Below are positions 53,576 through 62,486 of a DNA stretch of 64,000 nt, one piece after another. A program made the position numbers and the translations under genes. The notes under the pieces are model-generated. The model made no database searches. It saw only the letters and a program-made list of their open reading frames with translations, and was not told the origin of the DNA. Each line of letters opens with the position of its first letter. Position 1 is the stretch's first letter. Source of the stretch: Phytophthora colocasiae (taxonomy: Eukaryota; Oomycota; Peronosporomycetes; Peronosporales; Peronosporaceae); assembly GCA_018806915.1 (NCBI GenBank), contig JAGKQI010000085.1, positions 930,001 through 994,000 on the forward strand, read 5' to 3'.

Positions 53576-54673
53576 TCATGAGCACGATTCCGAGCCGCTC
53601 CTGCCGAAATCCTGGGTCCAGTAGTGTTTGTACGTGCTGTCAGAGTTGTAGGCGTACGCACAGCCGAACATGGTGACTGTGGAACTCAAAATGTTGGCTC
53701 GATGGCCTGCGGAGTTCATCCAGGCCGTCATCACCGCCTCAACGTCGGCTTGACCGGCGGCGACATTCTCCGCAATTGAATTCCAGGAGAACCCCGAGTC
53801 GGTAACTCGTTTCGACATCGTCGATCCGTTGGAGCCCGTGTGGCCCACGAAGTCGTTCTTTGCCATGTCGTTCGAATGGCCTTGAGCTGCTGCTTGCAGC
53901 TTTTTATTCGCACACAACTCCGACAAACCTGCTGCCTTGCGCTGCTTGTTTACAGCTGCCAGCATTTGTGTCTGCATTGTACTCGACTGTGGTGTCGGGG
54001 CAACTGTAGGCGTTTGCGTCGCGATGGTAGGAGCTTTGGTAGCTGGTGGTGTAGTGGAGGGGCCTTGACTAGAATCGGAGCACGATTCCCTGCTACCAGC
54101 ACCGAAGTCCTGGGTCCAGTAGTGCTTGTAGGTGCTTTTGGAGCTGTACGCGTAGCCGCAGCCGAACATCTTGTAGTTTGTGCTCAGGATGTTTTTCTTG
54201 TGACCCGCAGAGTTCATCCAAGACTTCATCACTGCAGCCACATCTTTCTGACCGGCTGCAACATTCTCAGCGATGGCTGTCCAGTCATAGCCCGCTGCGG
54301 TGATACGCTGCGACATCGAAGACCCGTCCGATCCTGTGTGACTCATGAAATTGTTCGTTGCCATGTCGCTCGAGTGCTTTTGGGCCGACGACTGCAGTTT
54401 ACTGCTCATACAGAGCGATGAGAGGCCACGCGCGTTGCGCTCCTTGTTGACAGCAGCAAGCAGCAGCGACTGGAAACCAGTTGTCGAGTATGTTTGAAGG
54501 TGGCGTGTAGCATTAACGCGAGCCGAATCTTGAGCAATAGCTTCTCCGATGGCTGTCGGAGGAGGGGTATCAGTCTTAATCGCGTTCACAGAGTTGCAGG
54601 TCAAAACCACAAGCAACCCGACGAGCAGGAATGTTGCTCGCTGATGTTGGTAGCGCTGCATGAAGGTCGACAT
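53576..54673 (-). CDS. secreted two-domain CAP/SCP (PR-1-like) protein, copy A
   Basis: 365 residues from MSTFMQRYQHQRATFLLVGL; the signal peptide probably ends at NSVNA. Two CAP domains follow: residues about 50-185 (LAAVNKERNARGLSSLCMSS, HTGSDGSSMSQRI, GHKKNILSTNYKMFGCGYAY, HYWTQDFG) and about 225-360 (MLAAVNKQRKAAGLSELCAN, HTGSNGSTMSKRV, GHRANILSSTVTMFGCAYAY, HYWTQDFG). A Pro/Thr linker (STTPPATKAPTIATQTPTVA) joins them. Each domain keeps the His/Glu cavity residues and paired Cys typical of PR-1 proteins, which act outside the cell and often bind sterols or lipids. An upstream in-frame Met (54724) precedes the signal peptide by 17 residues and is less likely, because the initiator-like CCATTCCGCTTTC overlaps it. 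Confidence 0.93.
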   Translation of the reverse strand: MSTFMQRYQHQRATFLLVGLLVVLTCNSVNAIKTDTPPPTAIGEAIAQDSARVNATRHLQTYSTTGFQSLLLAAVNKERNARGLSSLCMSSKLQSSAQKHSSDMATNNFMSHTGSDGSSMSQRITAAGYDWTAIAENVAAGQKDVAAVMKSWMNSAGHKKNILSTNYKMFGCGYAYSSKSTYKHYWTQDFGAGSRESCSDSSQGPSTTPPATKAPTIATQTPTVAPTPQSSTMQTQMLAAVNKQRKAAGLSELCANKKLQAAAQGHSNDMAKNDFVGHTGSNGSTMSKRVTDSGFSWNSIAENVAAGQADVEAVMTAWMNSAGHRANILSSTVTMFGCAYAYNSDSTYKHYWTQDFGRSGSESCS

Positions 54674-55289
54674 GGTGCAACTTGAGGTGTAGTTTGAAGT
54701 CGAAGGTAGAAAGCGGAATGGCATGAAAGAAGAAACTTGTTAATATTGGTGATACTACTACACCTTCACCAAGACGGTGTAGCTGACAGTAAAACTCTAC
54801 TCGCGTCGCTGATGGCCGGCTCTGACCAGCTTCGGTCCAGCATTGGGCGTCTGTCGTCGCGGGATCTCCATTCAATATAAAATAAAGTTGGCGCTACTGC
54901 CATCCGTGTATGTGGCCGCGGAGCTATCAAAGACAGACAACCGCTTTAGATGAAGTGCCATGAAAACAGTAAATAGCGACGAGCTTGTGCAGTTCACACA
55001 AACTTCTAGCGGTTGTTCGCGGCAGCCAACTTGCTAGGGTGCGGACTAATCCCGAGTACTGGAAGCCGGAAATCGAGTACACATACCGGTTACCGACAAT
55101 ACCGCCAGCGCCGGCCGAAACCCGAGTTCACATCGGTAGAATTCCAAGTACGATGGCAGAATTCGGAGTACAAAAAATTGGCGGGAAAAAAGTACCAGGG
55201 AAACCTGGCAGAATGCCGCTCAGCCATAACGAAGCATTCATTAATTTAACCCCTTGAACGCGAGAGCGTGGACCGTACATGTTATGAGC

Positions 55290-55325
55290 AAAAGCTTAAC
55301 GTGGACCGGTCCACGTTAAGCTTTT
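55290..55325. repeat. 36-bp perfect palindrome near piggyBac left tip
   Basis: Positions 55290-55325 equal their own reverse complement (arms AAAAGCTTAACGTGGACC, centre CCGG). It is subterminal in the piggyBac and could form a hairpin or bind a dimeric protein. Confidence 0.9.
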
Positions 55326-55544
55326 TATCACTTAAAGTTTGAATGGCCCTATACAATTTTCAAGTTACCGAGGGGTAGGGAGGATACCCTATCCCTCCCG
55401 ACAGCTCCCCAATCTTTGCCCGTTGCGGGTAAAGATCGCACACATGGACAGAGACCACCACAAAGGTAAGACACGTTCCTGCACATCCCTCATATGTTAC
55501 TGCAGTTTTCTGACCGCCATCCATTTTTCTCCCTCATTTCCAGA

Positions 55545-57812
55545 ATCGCCGTGTGGAGCACAGATGGCCTTCCAGGCCAGGTGGCGGGAGCTCACAAAGC
55601 TCGGGTGGAAGGCCAGCAAACCAACAGGCCTCTCCAATGACTACACGTATGTGGCGCCGGGAAAAAAGAAGCGTGGCGGAGTCCGTGGGCAAGATTATTT
55701 CGTGGATGAAGAGGAACTAATGAGGCACCTGGACAGTATTGACTTAGGTACGCTATGGCTCAGAACCATGAGTCTGGAGAGTTTCTAACAAATTGTGGTG
55801 TGATGTAGCTGAACTAAGGGCACGTAACAGGAACGATATTGCACCAGCAGAGACACCAGAGAAGCAGACGAGTATAGCGAGTGATAGCGTTACCTGCAGA
55901 AGCCGTCCGGACATCCCACGCCGTGGTAGAGGCAAAACCACCGCAGCTAGCTTACGACCCAACTGTCAACGCGGCGGATTAGACGCAGAGTCGGATGCAA
56001 TCCAGCCTCCAACCGGTAGGACTGAACCATCCTGTATGTACAAGTTTGCGTCGTTCCTAATCGTGTATTGGCCTGCTATCATGTCCAGCAGACAACGTGG
56101 AAGAAGTAGAACCTGTCGTTTCGACCTCAGCCCCATCAACACCTTCTCGCAGCATGGTGGTCATTGGAGGTGTCTCGCCACACGACCCAGCTTATGGTGG
56201 TGAAGATGAGCTGAGATCAGGACCCGACAATGATGGACACTCATCAGTTGGTAAGTTCCTGTATATACACGTTTAGCCATACATCTGCCACTCACTAAGG
56301 TGTATACGTTTTGGTAACGTGGAGCACCTTCACCAGAGACTCGCCGTAACCTAAGTAGCGACTTCGGGAACGCTGATGAGGCACTTGATCCACCCCCTTT
56401 CAGATCACTCAGCGCGGAGGTCTCTCAACCACAGCCGAAGAGACAAAAGACGGCAAGACTCCAACTGATCCGGGTGCGCCAAACTTGTACATACACGATT
56501 ATCAATTGAATCTAACGTGTATGCTCATTCTATTTGATATGTGTAGTCGTTATCGACCCCGAAGGGACCAGCTCGGACGTTGTGCAGTATGCGTGTCTTG
56601 ACTCAGATGGAGAGAACGATGAAGGCTCTGGATGGGACTACGACGAGCTCACTGGAGAGGGCAAGCCGTACTACGGCATTGACGAAGATAATCCACCTCA
56701 GCCTGAGCTTCTATTTGATTCATCGCTGATGAACGCTATTGGGGGCGTTGATCGGATCGCTGTGGGAAACGTGAAGGTGCCGTTGCTGAGACAAATGGCA
56801 AAGTATGGCTGGGGACCGCTGAAGAAGCAGACGCCGTATGAATACCTTATGGAGCCTTACGAGCCGCGACCATCGACAGGTATGAGGACGGACTATCCTA
56901 GATTGTATAACGGTGAATATGGACCTACCACACGGGCGTTGCAAGCTGCTGTCACGCCGTCGGGCGCCTTCTTCTATTTCATGAAGCCGGGACTTTGGGA
57001 AGATATTGCAAATGCTAGCAACGATTATTTTAATGACAAGCTAGATGAGCGGGTTGACTGACAAAGCTCCAAGTGAAGCTTCTTGAGAAACTTCACATGG
57101 CTGAGCATTTTCATGCCGTCAGCAGCACGACGCGCATTGTAGACGATGTAGGCGTTGATCACTGCGAGGGCAACGAGCCCAAGGAACAGGGACTTGTAAT
57201 ACTTCTTGTATTTTATCGCAAGCTGCAACGAGTACCTGAACAGCATGAACATACACATTTAGCATAGTGGCATAACGTGTACATACATCTTAGTGGACTT
57301 ACCTTTGTAAGCGGAGTTGATCGTGAACGTCGACGCCGTCCATCAGTGTCTGGTAGTCTTTGAATGAATGGCAGGCTGGCAACAACCAGACTGGGCGCAA
57401 GAGGAGGACGCGTGTTTGCAAGGTATGCTCTCTGCTGAAAGGGTCTGATGATGTGCGGGGCGGAGACCCCTCGGTATACTGTAGTGATTGCAAGCTCACC
57501 ACAACGTCAAAGCGGCCCCATGCGTGGCGAGTATTCCTGTGCGACAAAGCCCGACGTGAGTACAACGGTGTGCCCATGACCTGCTTCGATATCTGGCATC
57601 GTGTGTGGAAAAACGGGACCCTGCTGCCGACGCTAGCGAGAAAGCGGAAGTTCCGCGCTCGCACCCCTGCCAAGAACCGCTCCGAGGAAGAAGCTAGGTG
57701 GGAGAGTGAGGCGTCAAGCGGAAAATCAAGTGAAGACGAGGACGCTGGGGAGCCGAAGTCAGGAGGGCGACGTCAACCGAAGAGATTGTGCACCGACAAT
57801 GCTGTGGACTAA
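55545..57812 (+). pseudogene. piggyBac transposase, core deleted and one segment inverted
   Basis: An N-terminal exon (about 55545-55746) reads MAFQARWRELTKLGWKASKP, YTYVAPGKKKRGG and DYFVDEEELMRHLDSIDLG to a GT donor. A second exon (56548-57061) contains WDYDELTGEGKPYYGIDEDN and MAKYGWGPLKKQTPYEYLME. From 57362 down to 57062 the complementary strand reads DYQTLMDGVDVHDQLRLQR, then after a 60-bp intron AIKYKKYYKSLFLGLVALAV and FLKKLHLELCQ, which is the end of the DDE domain. The plus strand then resumes with the Cys-rich tail (RVCKVCSLLKGSD, YCSDCKLTT, CDKARREYNG). The catalytic core between is absent. The inversion rules out a functional product. Confidence 0.8.
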
Positions 57813-58206
57813 GCAAAGGATGTCTACATGTTGTTGTTGTTTTCAGTGTGGTAGTAGTAGCTTTTTTTTGCGGCTGGATCATCGATGACAACATCTGCCT
57901 TGCTCCATCTCGATTTTGTACTGTATCGCGCGGCTTTATCCAGTGCTGTGACCGGTCTTTGTCCACATAAATACACGTTTGATTGTAATGATGTATATTC
58001 ATCGCTCCTTATAATGAAGATACACGATGAACGAGGAGCCGGATTAGCAGGTGTAGGGTTACGGTGCGTCTATCCAGCATACACGATATAAAATCGTATA
58101 AGCTTTTGTATTGTAACCCTTACCCAGACATACAAGTTTTTTTTGCGGATGGGGGCGCTGGAACGTATCCGCGTTCAAGGGGTTAACTCATTTATTGTCC
58201 GTAATA

Positions 58207-58540
58207 CTGGGGTTTAAGCCCGCGTGCTCCGCACACGGAGCGTTAAACCGCCAGCCTAAGCCCGCTCCGGCTTCGCCTTCGCTTGATCCGTCGACAGCGC
58301 TGGGGTTTAAGCCCGTGTGCTTCGCACACGGAGCATTAAACCACCAGCCAGCGTTCTCCACCGCGCTTGTCCTCTCTCTGCTGTCCTTTACTGCCCAGCT
58401 ACGCGCTCCGCGCGATCCCAGCCACCCCTAGCAGCTCGCTACGCTCGCGAGTGCAGACCCTAAGCCCGCTCCGGCTTCGCCTTCGCTTGATCCATCGGCA
58501 GCGTTGCTAAGCCCGCGTGCTCCGCCGCGCTTGGCTAGTT
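58207..58540. repeat. GC-rich palindromic cassette repeats
   Basis: A 50-bp cassette beginning CTGGGGTTTAAGCCCG occurs at 58207-58256 and 58300-58349. A second unit, TAAGCCCGCTCCGGCTTCGC and onward, occurs at 58257 and 58461. Each contains short inverted repeats such as GTGCTCCGCACACGGAGC. The block ends GCGCTTGGCTAG followed by T (58535-58538), which resembles a Helitron 3' end. It lies in the non-coding part of the host TIR element. Confidence 0.6.
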
Positions 58541-58675
58541 GTTGTGAGCTAGTAAAACCGCAAAAGTACCGGTACGAACTGACCTCAATTCGTTTAGCAA
58601 AACCTCTCAAAGTCGGTTGGTGTACTCGGGATCCAGCCACTGGTACTCGGAATTAATCCCCTTCCCAACTTGCTA

Positions 58676-59223
58676 CCTGGAAGCGCCTCATATCAGTTGC
58701 ATAGTGGGAATATACTGCCCACTAAAAGTTGTAACGAGACATCGTCGTCAAGAATCACGCGTTTGAATTAGCTACTGGTGAGCTTTGGTGCATGACCAAG
58801 AGATGCACATGCAATATTCTGCCTTACACCAGCAAATAATCGCTGGCTGGTAATTGTGACCCCTCCAAGCTCTAAGCAGAGCTTGACAGATTTCATTGGG
58901 ATGTGATGGCAGCTCCTGGATTAGGATGCACCGAGAACCGACTGGCGGTTGAGGCCACCGTCAACATCAAGATGTCCTGGGTCAACTTGCCACGCCTGTC
59001 TTTAGCGGCGGCGTCGTTGCGCGGCTCACCCTGCAAGCTCTCGGTTGCAACTTGCGAGGCACCACAGTACCTTGATAAATTGTCAGATGGCTAGGAGGCT
59101 GCAATGCTCGCCTTGAGGGCAGCATGCACCTAGTTCCCAGTGTTAGCAAATCCCCCACTGAGTCAGTGACTGACCACCAAGGGTAAAACCTGTGATTAAA
59201 GTTAGGTAGCGGTATGCTGCAAC
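58676..59223. other. CAP-array spacer between units 2 and 3
   Basis: This is unit flank sequence. 58676-58900 matches 61994-62240 closely (for example 'gtgggaatatactgcccact'), and 58970-59223 matches 53190-53462. There is no gene; it supplies the tandem-repeat evidence. Confidence 0.75.
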
Positions 59224-60414
59224 TAGTGTTCGCACTAACGCTAACTGTAGAGTTGGCGACCCTGTATATAAACAGTTAGTTAGTGTGTAGTAAAATTTAC
59301 TAACATGTTGGTGGAGTTAGACGCTCACCCTTCGCTTACTGATCCTGACTCAGGATTCCTGAGCCTACAGTTCTGTTGAATGTTGAATGTTGAAGCTTTC
59401 TGTCGCGACTAGATTCGGATTTTGCACTACCGGTATCAAAGACCGAGCCCTTTCCAGCTGCTTCAGATATCGTTGGCGGTCAGATGACAATGATCGGTTG
59501 GCTATCGAAGCGCCAACCGCCCTCGTTCGTCTCTCAGGTTACTTTTTAATCAACGAGGTCACCTTCGTAAAGACCGCGACCAGGTGCTTTGAGATGCCCT
59601 CTCCATCGACACCCTCCAAGAAGGCCCGGTCTTGCTTAGACGCATTCAACGTCGCTACGCCGCCTGCCAAGCCGACAAAATTCGACATAGCGATATACCT
59701 TACTCGTATTGGGTCTACGAACAAATTCGAACTTTATTCATACATCGTAAATGGGTTTATCATACCTGTTGTGCCCGAAGCACCTCACAAGCAAGTGGCT
59801 TCCAGGTGACCAGGTGGCGACTAAAGTCCAATTTCGCCAGTACATCAATGAATTCTACCGTGACAGTGAAAGCACTGCTTCTCAGTGCAAGATAGAGCTT
59901 GCTCAGTTTATCAAAATGAGGATTACGTGTTCTACATGTGTACAACCCAAATGGAGCTCTACAAGGATATGGACGCACTGGAATACTGGCTAGATCATGG
60001 TGTGACTGAATTCCCGCTCTTGGCTCCAATTGCAACGAGACTCTTTACGGTTCCTACCTCTTCTGCTGCTGCAGAACGTGTTTGGAGTGCCTTTGCTTTC
60101 GTGTGGTCTAAACGCCGCAATCGCTTGACAGCAGACAAAGTTGAGAAGTTAGTGTTTCTCTATACAAACTTCGCTCTGCTCGATACGGAGGACTCTACGG
60201 CTACGTGAGACGCGTGATTGAAGACTTGGAAGACGAAGCTACTGAAGACAGCGACGCATTGGCTGGCTGCGCAGGACAATACAGTACTACTATAGTACTG
60301 TAGTTATATAGGAAGTCCACAACAAACAGGGTAACACGTTTGCTAACAGCACTAACAGTAAGTTAGTGTGTAGTATTTCTAGCAAACATGTTGGCGGAGT
60401 ACACTAGCTGCAAC
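59216..60414 (+). mobile_element. hAT deletion derivative with 8-bp TSD
   Basis: The element 59224-60406 (1,183 bp) is flanked by GCTGCAAC at 59216-59223 and 60407-60414. The tips are short inverted repeats TAGTGT. Copy A of the CAP array has the empty site (53450-53463, one GCTGCAAC running into aagttgg). Subterminal 'gttagttagtgtgtagtaaa'-type motifs recur at both ends. It contains only the front and back of a hAT transposase. Confidence 0.9.
59387..60208 (+). pseudogene. hAT transposase remnant (N- and C-terminal parts)
   Basis: The first part (PSTPSKKARSCLDAF, then AKPTKFDIAIYLTRIGSTNK) is fragmentary. The frame 59885-60208 keeps the C-terminal dimerisation domain: MDALEYWLDHGVTEFPLLAP, TVPTSSAAAERVWSAFAFVW and SKRRNRLTADKVEKLVFLYT. 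The catalytic middle is deleted and frames differ, so no transposase can be made. Confidence 0.78.
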
Positions 60415-60538
60415 AAGTTGGAGTGACCAGCTGAAACATTAATTCTTGCTAACGCAAAACCGCTTTATCTATTCATGCAATTTCAAAGTAAACTTACTCT
60501 CTACAACAAATTGCTACAATACCTCTTGGCACAGTCAT

Positions 60539-61636
60539 TCATGAGCACGATTCCGAGCCGCTCCTGCCGAAATCCTGGGTCCAGTAGTGTTTGTACGTGC
60601 TGTCAGAGTTGTAGGCGTACGCACAGCCGAACATGGTGACTGTGGAACTCAAAATGTTGGCTCGATGGCCTGCGGAGTTCATCCAGGCCGTCATCACCGC
60701 CTCAACGTCGGCTTGACCGGCGGCGACATTCTCCGCAATTGAATTCCAGGAGAACCCCGAGTCGGTAACTCGTTTCGACATCGTCGATCCGTTGGAGCTT
60801 GTGTGACTCATGAAATCGTTCTTTGCCATGTCGTTCGAATGGCCTTGAGCTGCTGCTTGCAGCTTTTTATTCGCACACAACTCCGACAAACCTGCTGCCT
60901 TGCGCTGCTTGTTTACAGCTGCCAGCATTTGTGTCTGCATTGTACTCGACTGTGGTGTCGGGGCAACTGTAGGCGTTTGCGTCGCGATGGTAGGAGCTTT
61001 GGTGGCTGGTGGTGTAGTGGAGGGGCCTTGACTAGAATCGGAGCACGATTCCCTGCTACCAGCACCGAAGTCCTGGGTCCAGTAGTGCTTGTAGGTGCTT
61101 TTGGAGCTGTACGCGTAGCCGCAGCCGAACATCTTGTAGTTTGTGCTCAGGATGTTTTTCTTGTGACCCGCAGAGTTCATCCAAGACTTCATCACTGCAG
61201 CCACATCTTTCTGACCGGCTGCAACATTCTCAGCGATGGCTGTCCAGTCATAGCCCGCTGCGGTGATACGCTGCGACATCGAAGACCCGTCCGATCCTGT
61301 GTGACTCATGAAATTGTTCGTTGCCATGTCGCTCGAGTGCTTTTGGGCCGACGACTGCAGTTTACTGCTCATACAGAGCGATGAGAGGCCACGCGCGTTG
61401 CGCTCCTTGTTGACAGCAGCAAGCAGCAGCGACTGGAAACCAGTTGTCGAGTATGTTTGAAGGTGGCGTGTAGCATTAACGCGAGCCGAATCTTGAGCAA
61501 TAGCTTCTCCGATGGCTGTCGGAGGAGGGGTATCAGTCTTAATCGCGTTCACAGAGTTGCAGGTCAAAACCACAAGCAACCCGACGAGCAGGAATGTTGC
61601 TCGCTGATGTTGGTAGCGCTGCATGAAGGTCGACAT
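60539..61636 (-). CDS. secreted two-domain CAP/SCP (PR-1-like) protein, copy B
   Basis: 365 residues, the same architecture as copy A: signal peptide (ATFLLVGLLVVLTCNSVNA), first CAP domain, Pro/Thr linker (one silent or nearly silent base differs at about 61010), second CAP domain ending GRSGSESCS. The only protein differences from copy A are in the second domain, where DFVGHTGSNG is DFMSHTSSNG. These bases match the first domain of the same gene. The duplicated region reaches from about 60407 to 61980, with only a handful of substitutions, so the duplication or homogenisation is recent. Function as for PR-1-like secreted proteins; roles in sterol or lipid binding are known for the family but not shown here. 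Confidence 0.93.
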   Translation of the reverse strand: MSTFMQRYQHQRATFLLVGLLVVLTCNSVNAIKTDTPPPTAIGEAIAQDSARVNATRHLQTYSTTGFQSLLLAAVNKERNARGLSSLCMSSKLQSSAQKHSSDMATNNFMSHTGSDGSSMSQRITAAGYDWTAIAENVAAGQKDVAAVMKSWMNSAGHKKNILSTNYKMFGCGYAYSSKSTYKHYWTQDFGAGSRESCSDSSQGPSTTPPATKAPTIATQTPTVAPTPQSSTMQTQMLAAVNKQRKAAGLSELCANKKLQAAAQGHSNDMAKNDFMSHTSSNGSTMSKRVTDSGFSWNSIAENVAAGQADVEAVMTAWMNSAGHRANILSSTVTMFGCAYAYNSDSTYKHYWTQDFGRSGSESCS

Positions 61637-62255
61637 GGTGCAACTTGAGGTGTAGTTTGAAGTCGAAGGTAGAAAGCGGAATGGCATGAAAGAAGAAACT
61701 TGTTAATATTGGTGATACTACTACACCTTCACCAAGACGGTGTGGCTGACAGTAAAACTCTACTCGCGTCGCTGATGGCCGGCTCTGACCAGCTTCGGTC
61801 CAGCATTGGGCGTCTGTCGTCGCGGGATCTCCATTCAATATAAAATAAAGTTGGCGCTACTGCCATCCGTGTATGTGGCCGCGGAGCTATCAAAGACAGA
61901 CAACCGCTTTAGATGAAGTGCCATGAAAACAGTAAATAGCAACGAGCTTGTGCAGTTCACACAAACTTCTAGCGGTTGTTCCAACTTGCTACCTGGAAGC
62001 GCCTCAAATCAGTTGCATAGTGGGAATATACTGCCCACTAAAAGTTGTAACGAGACATCGTCGTCTAGAATCACGCGTTTGAATCAGCTACTGGTGAGCT
62101 TTGGTGCATGACCAAGAGATGCACATGCAATATTCTGCCTTTCACCAGCAAATAATCGCTGGCTGGTAATTGTGACCCCTCCAAGCTCTAAGAGCCCCAG
62201 AGCTTGACAGATTTCATTGGGATGTGATGGCAGCTCCTGGATCAGGATTGTTGAC
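61637..62255. other. 5' flank of CAP copy B and truncated next unit
   Basis: 61637-61980 is the copy-B promoter region, nearly identical to 54674-55018. From 61983 the spacer sequence of the array continues (compare 58665 onward) and stops matching at about 62245, where the neighbouring transposon begins. This is the ancestral empty-site allele for the 55037-58664 insertion. Confidence 0.75.
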
Positions 62256-62486
62256 AGAGGGCGACAGCATCGAGGACGGTTTTTTGACCCCCCACAAAAA
62301 TTGCACCAAACGATTTCTCGTGGCGTGTTGATTCGATTGGTGGTACTCTCGTTAACTATCTTCCAGGCGTCCACGAGGAAACTTCGAGTTAAGTTGACAC
62401 CTATATAAGAGATCACTACTCTTTATTAGCAGTAAAAAATATAATATTTCGGTTTACGTAAGCCAATCACGTTGCTAGAAATGTTG
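62256..62486. other. 3' flank of IS630-like element
   Basis: GACGGTTTTTTGACCCCCC at about 62269-62287 resembles the reverse complement of the sequence at about 63963-63984 (GACTGTTTTATCCCCGCC read inward). It may be the inner part of one terminal repeat; the other end reaches or passes the window edge. Confidence 0.4.

Larger units (their letters stand above)
55246..58186 (+). mobile_element. piggyBac element, TTAA target site, internally rearranged
   Basis: The element 55250-58182 (2,933 bp) is flanked by TTAA at 55246-55249 and 58183-58186. Its tips are inverted repeats CCCCTTGAACGCG. Coding blocks typical of oomycete piggyBac transposases are present at 55559-57061 and 57360-57812 on the plus strand, but a middle block at 57062-57362 reads on the minus strand and the DDE core is missing. 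It is nested in the larger TIR element. A 36-bp perfect palindrome lies 40 bp from the left tip. Confidence 0.9.
55026..58675. mobile_element. 3.6-kb TIR element (MULE-like) with 11-bp direct repeats, containing a piggyBac
   Basis: CCAACTTGCTA occurs at 55026-55036 and 58665-58675, flanking 55037-58664. The inner ends are imperfect inverted repeats of about 50 bp: CTAATCCCGAGTACTGG then ATCGAGTACACATACCGG on the left; TTAATTCCGAGTACCAGTGG then ATCCCGAGTACACCAACCG read inward on the right. The sister CAP unit at 61983-62000 has a single CCAACTTGCTA running straight into cctggaagcg, an empty site that confirms insertion. A 9-11-bp duplication with longish TIRs suggests MULE-like. Without the nested piggyBac the element is only about 690 bp and non-coding. 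Confidence 0.78.

Noticed and set aside
53840..54421. 193-codon plus-strand ORF antisense to CAP copy A (and 60803-61384 in copy B)
   Set aside because: It exists only because the coding strand avoids certain codons. It is Cys/Arg-rich with no family resemblance and is duplicated together with the CAP gene.
54674..54724. 17-residue upstream extension of the CAP proteins (MPFRFLPSTSNYTSSCT)
   Set aside because: It would push the signal peptide inside the protein, and the initiator-like motif overlaps this ATG.
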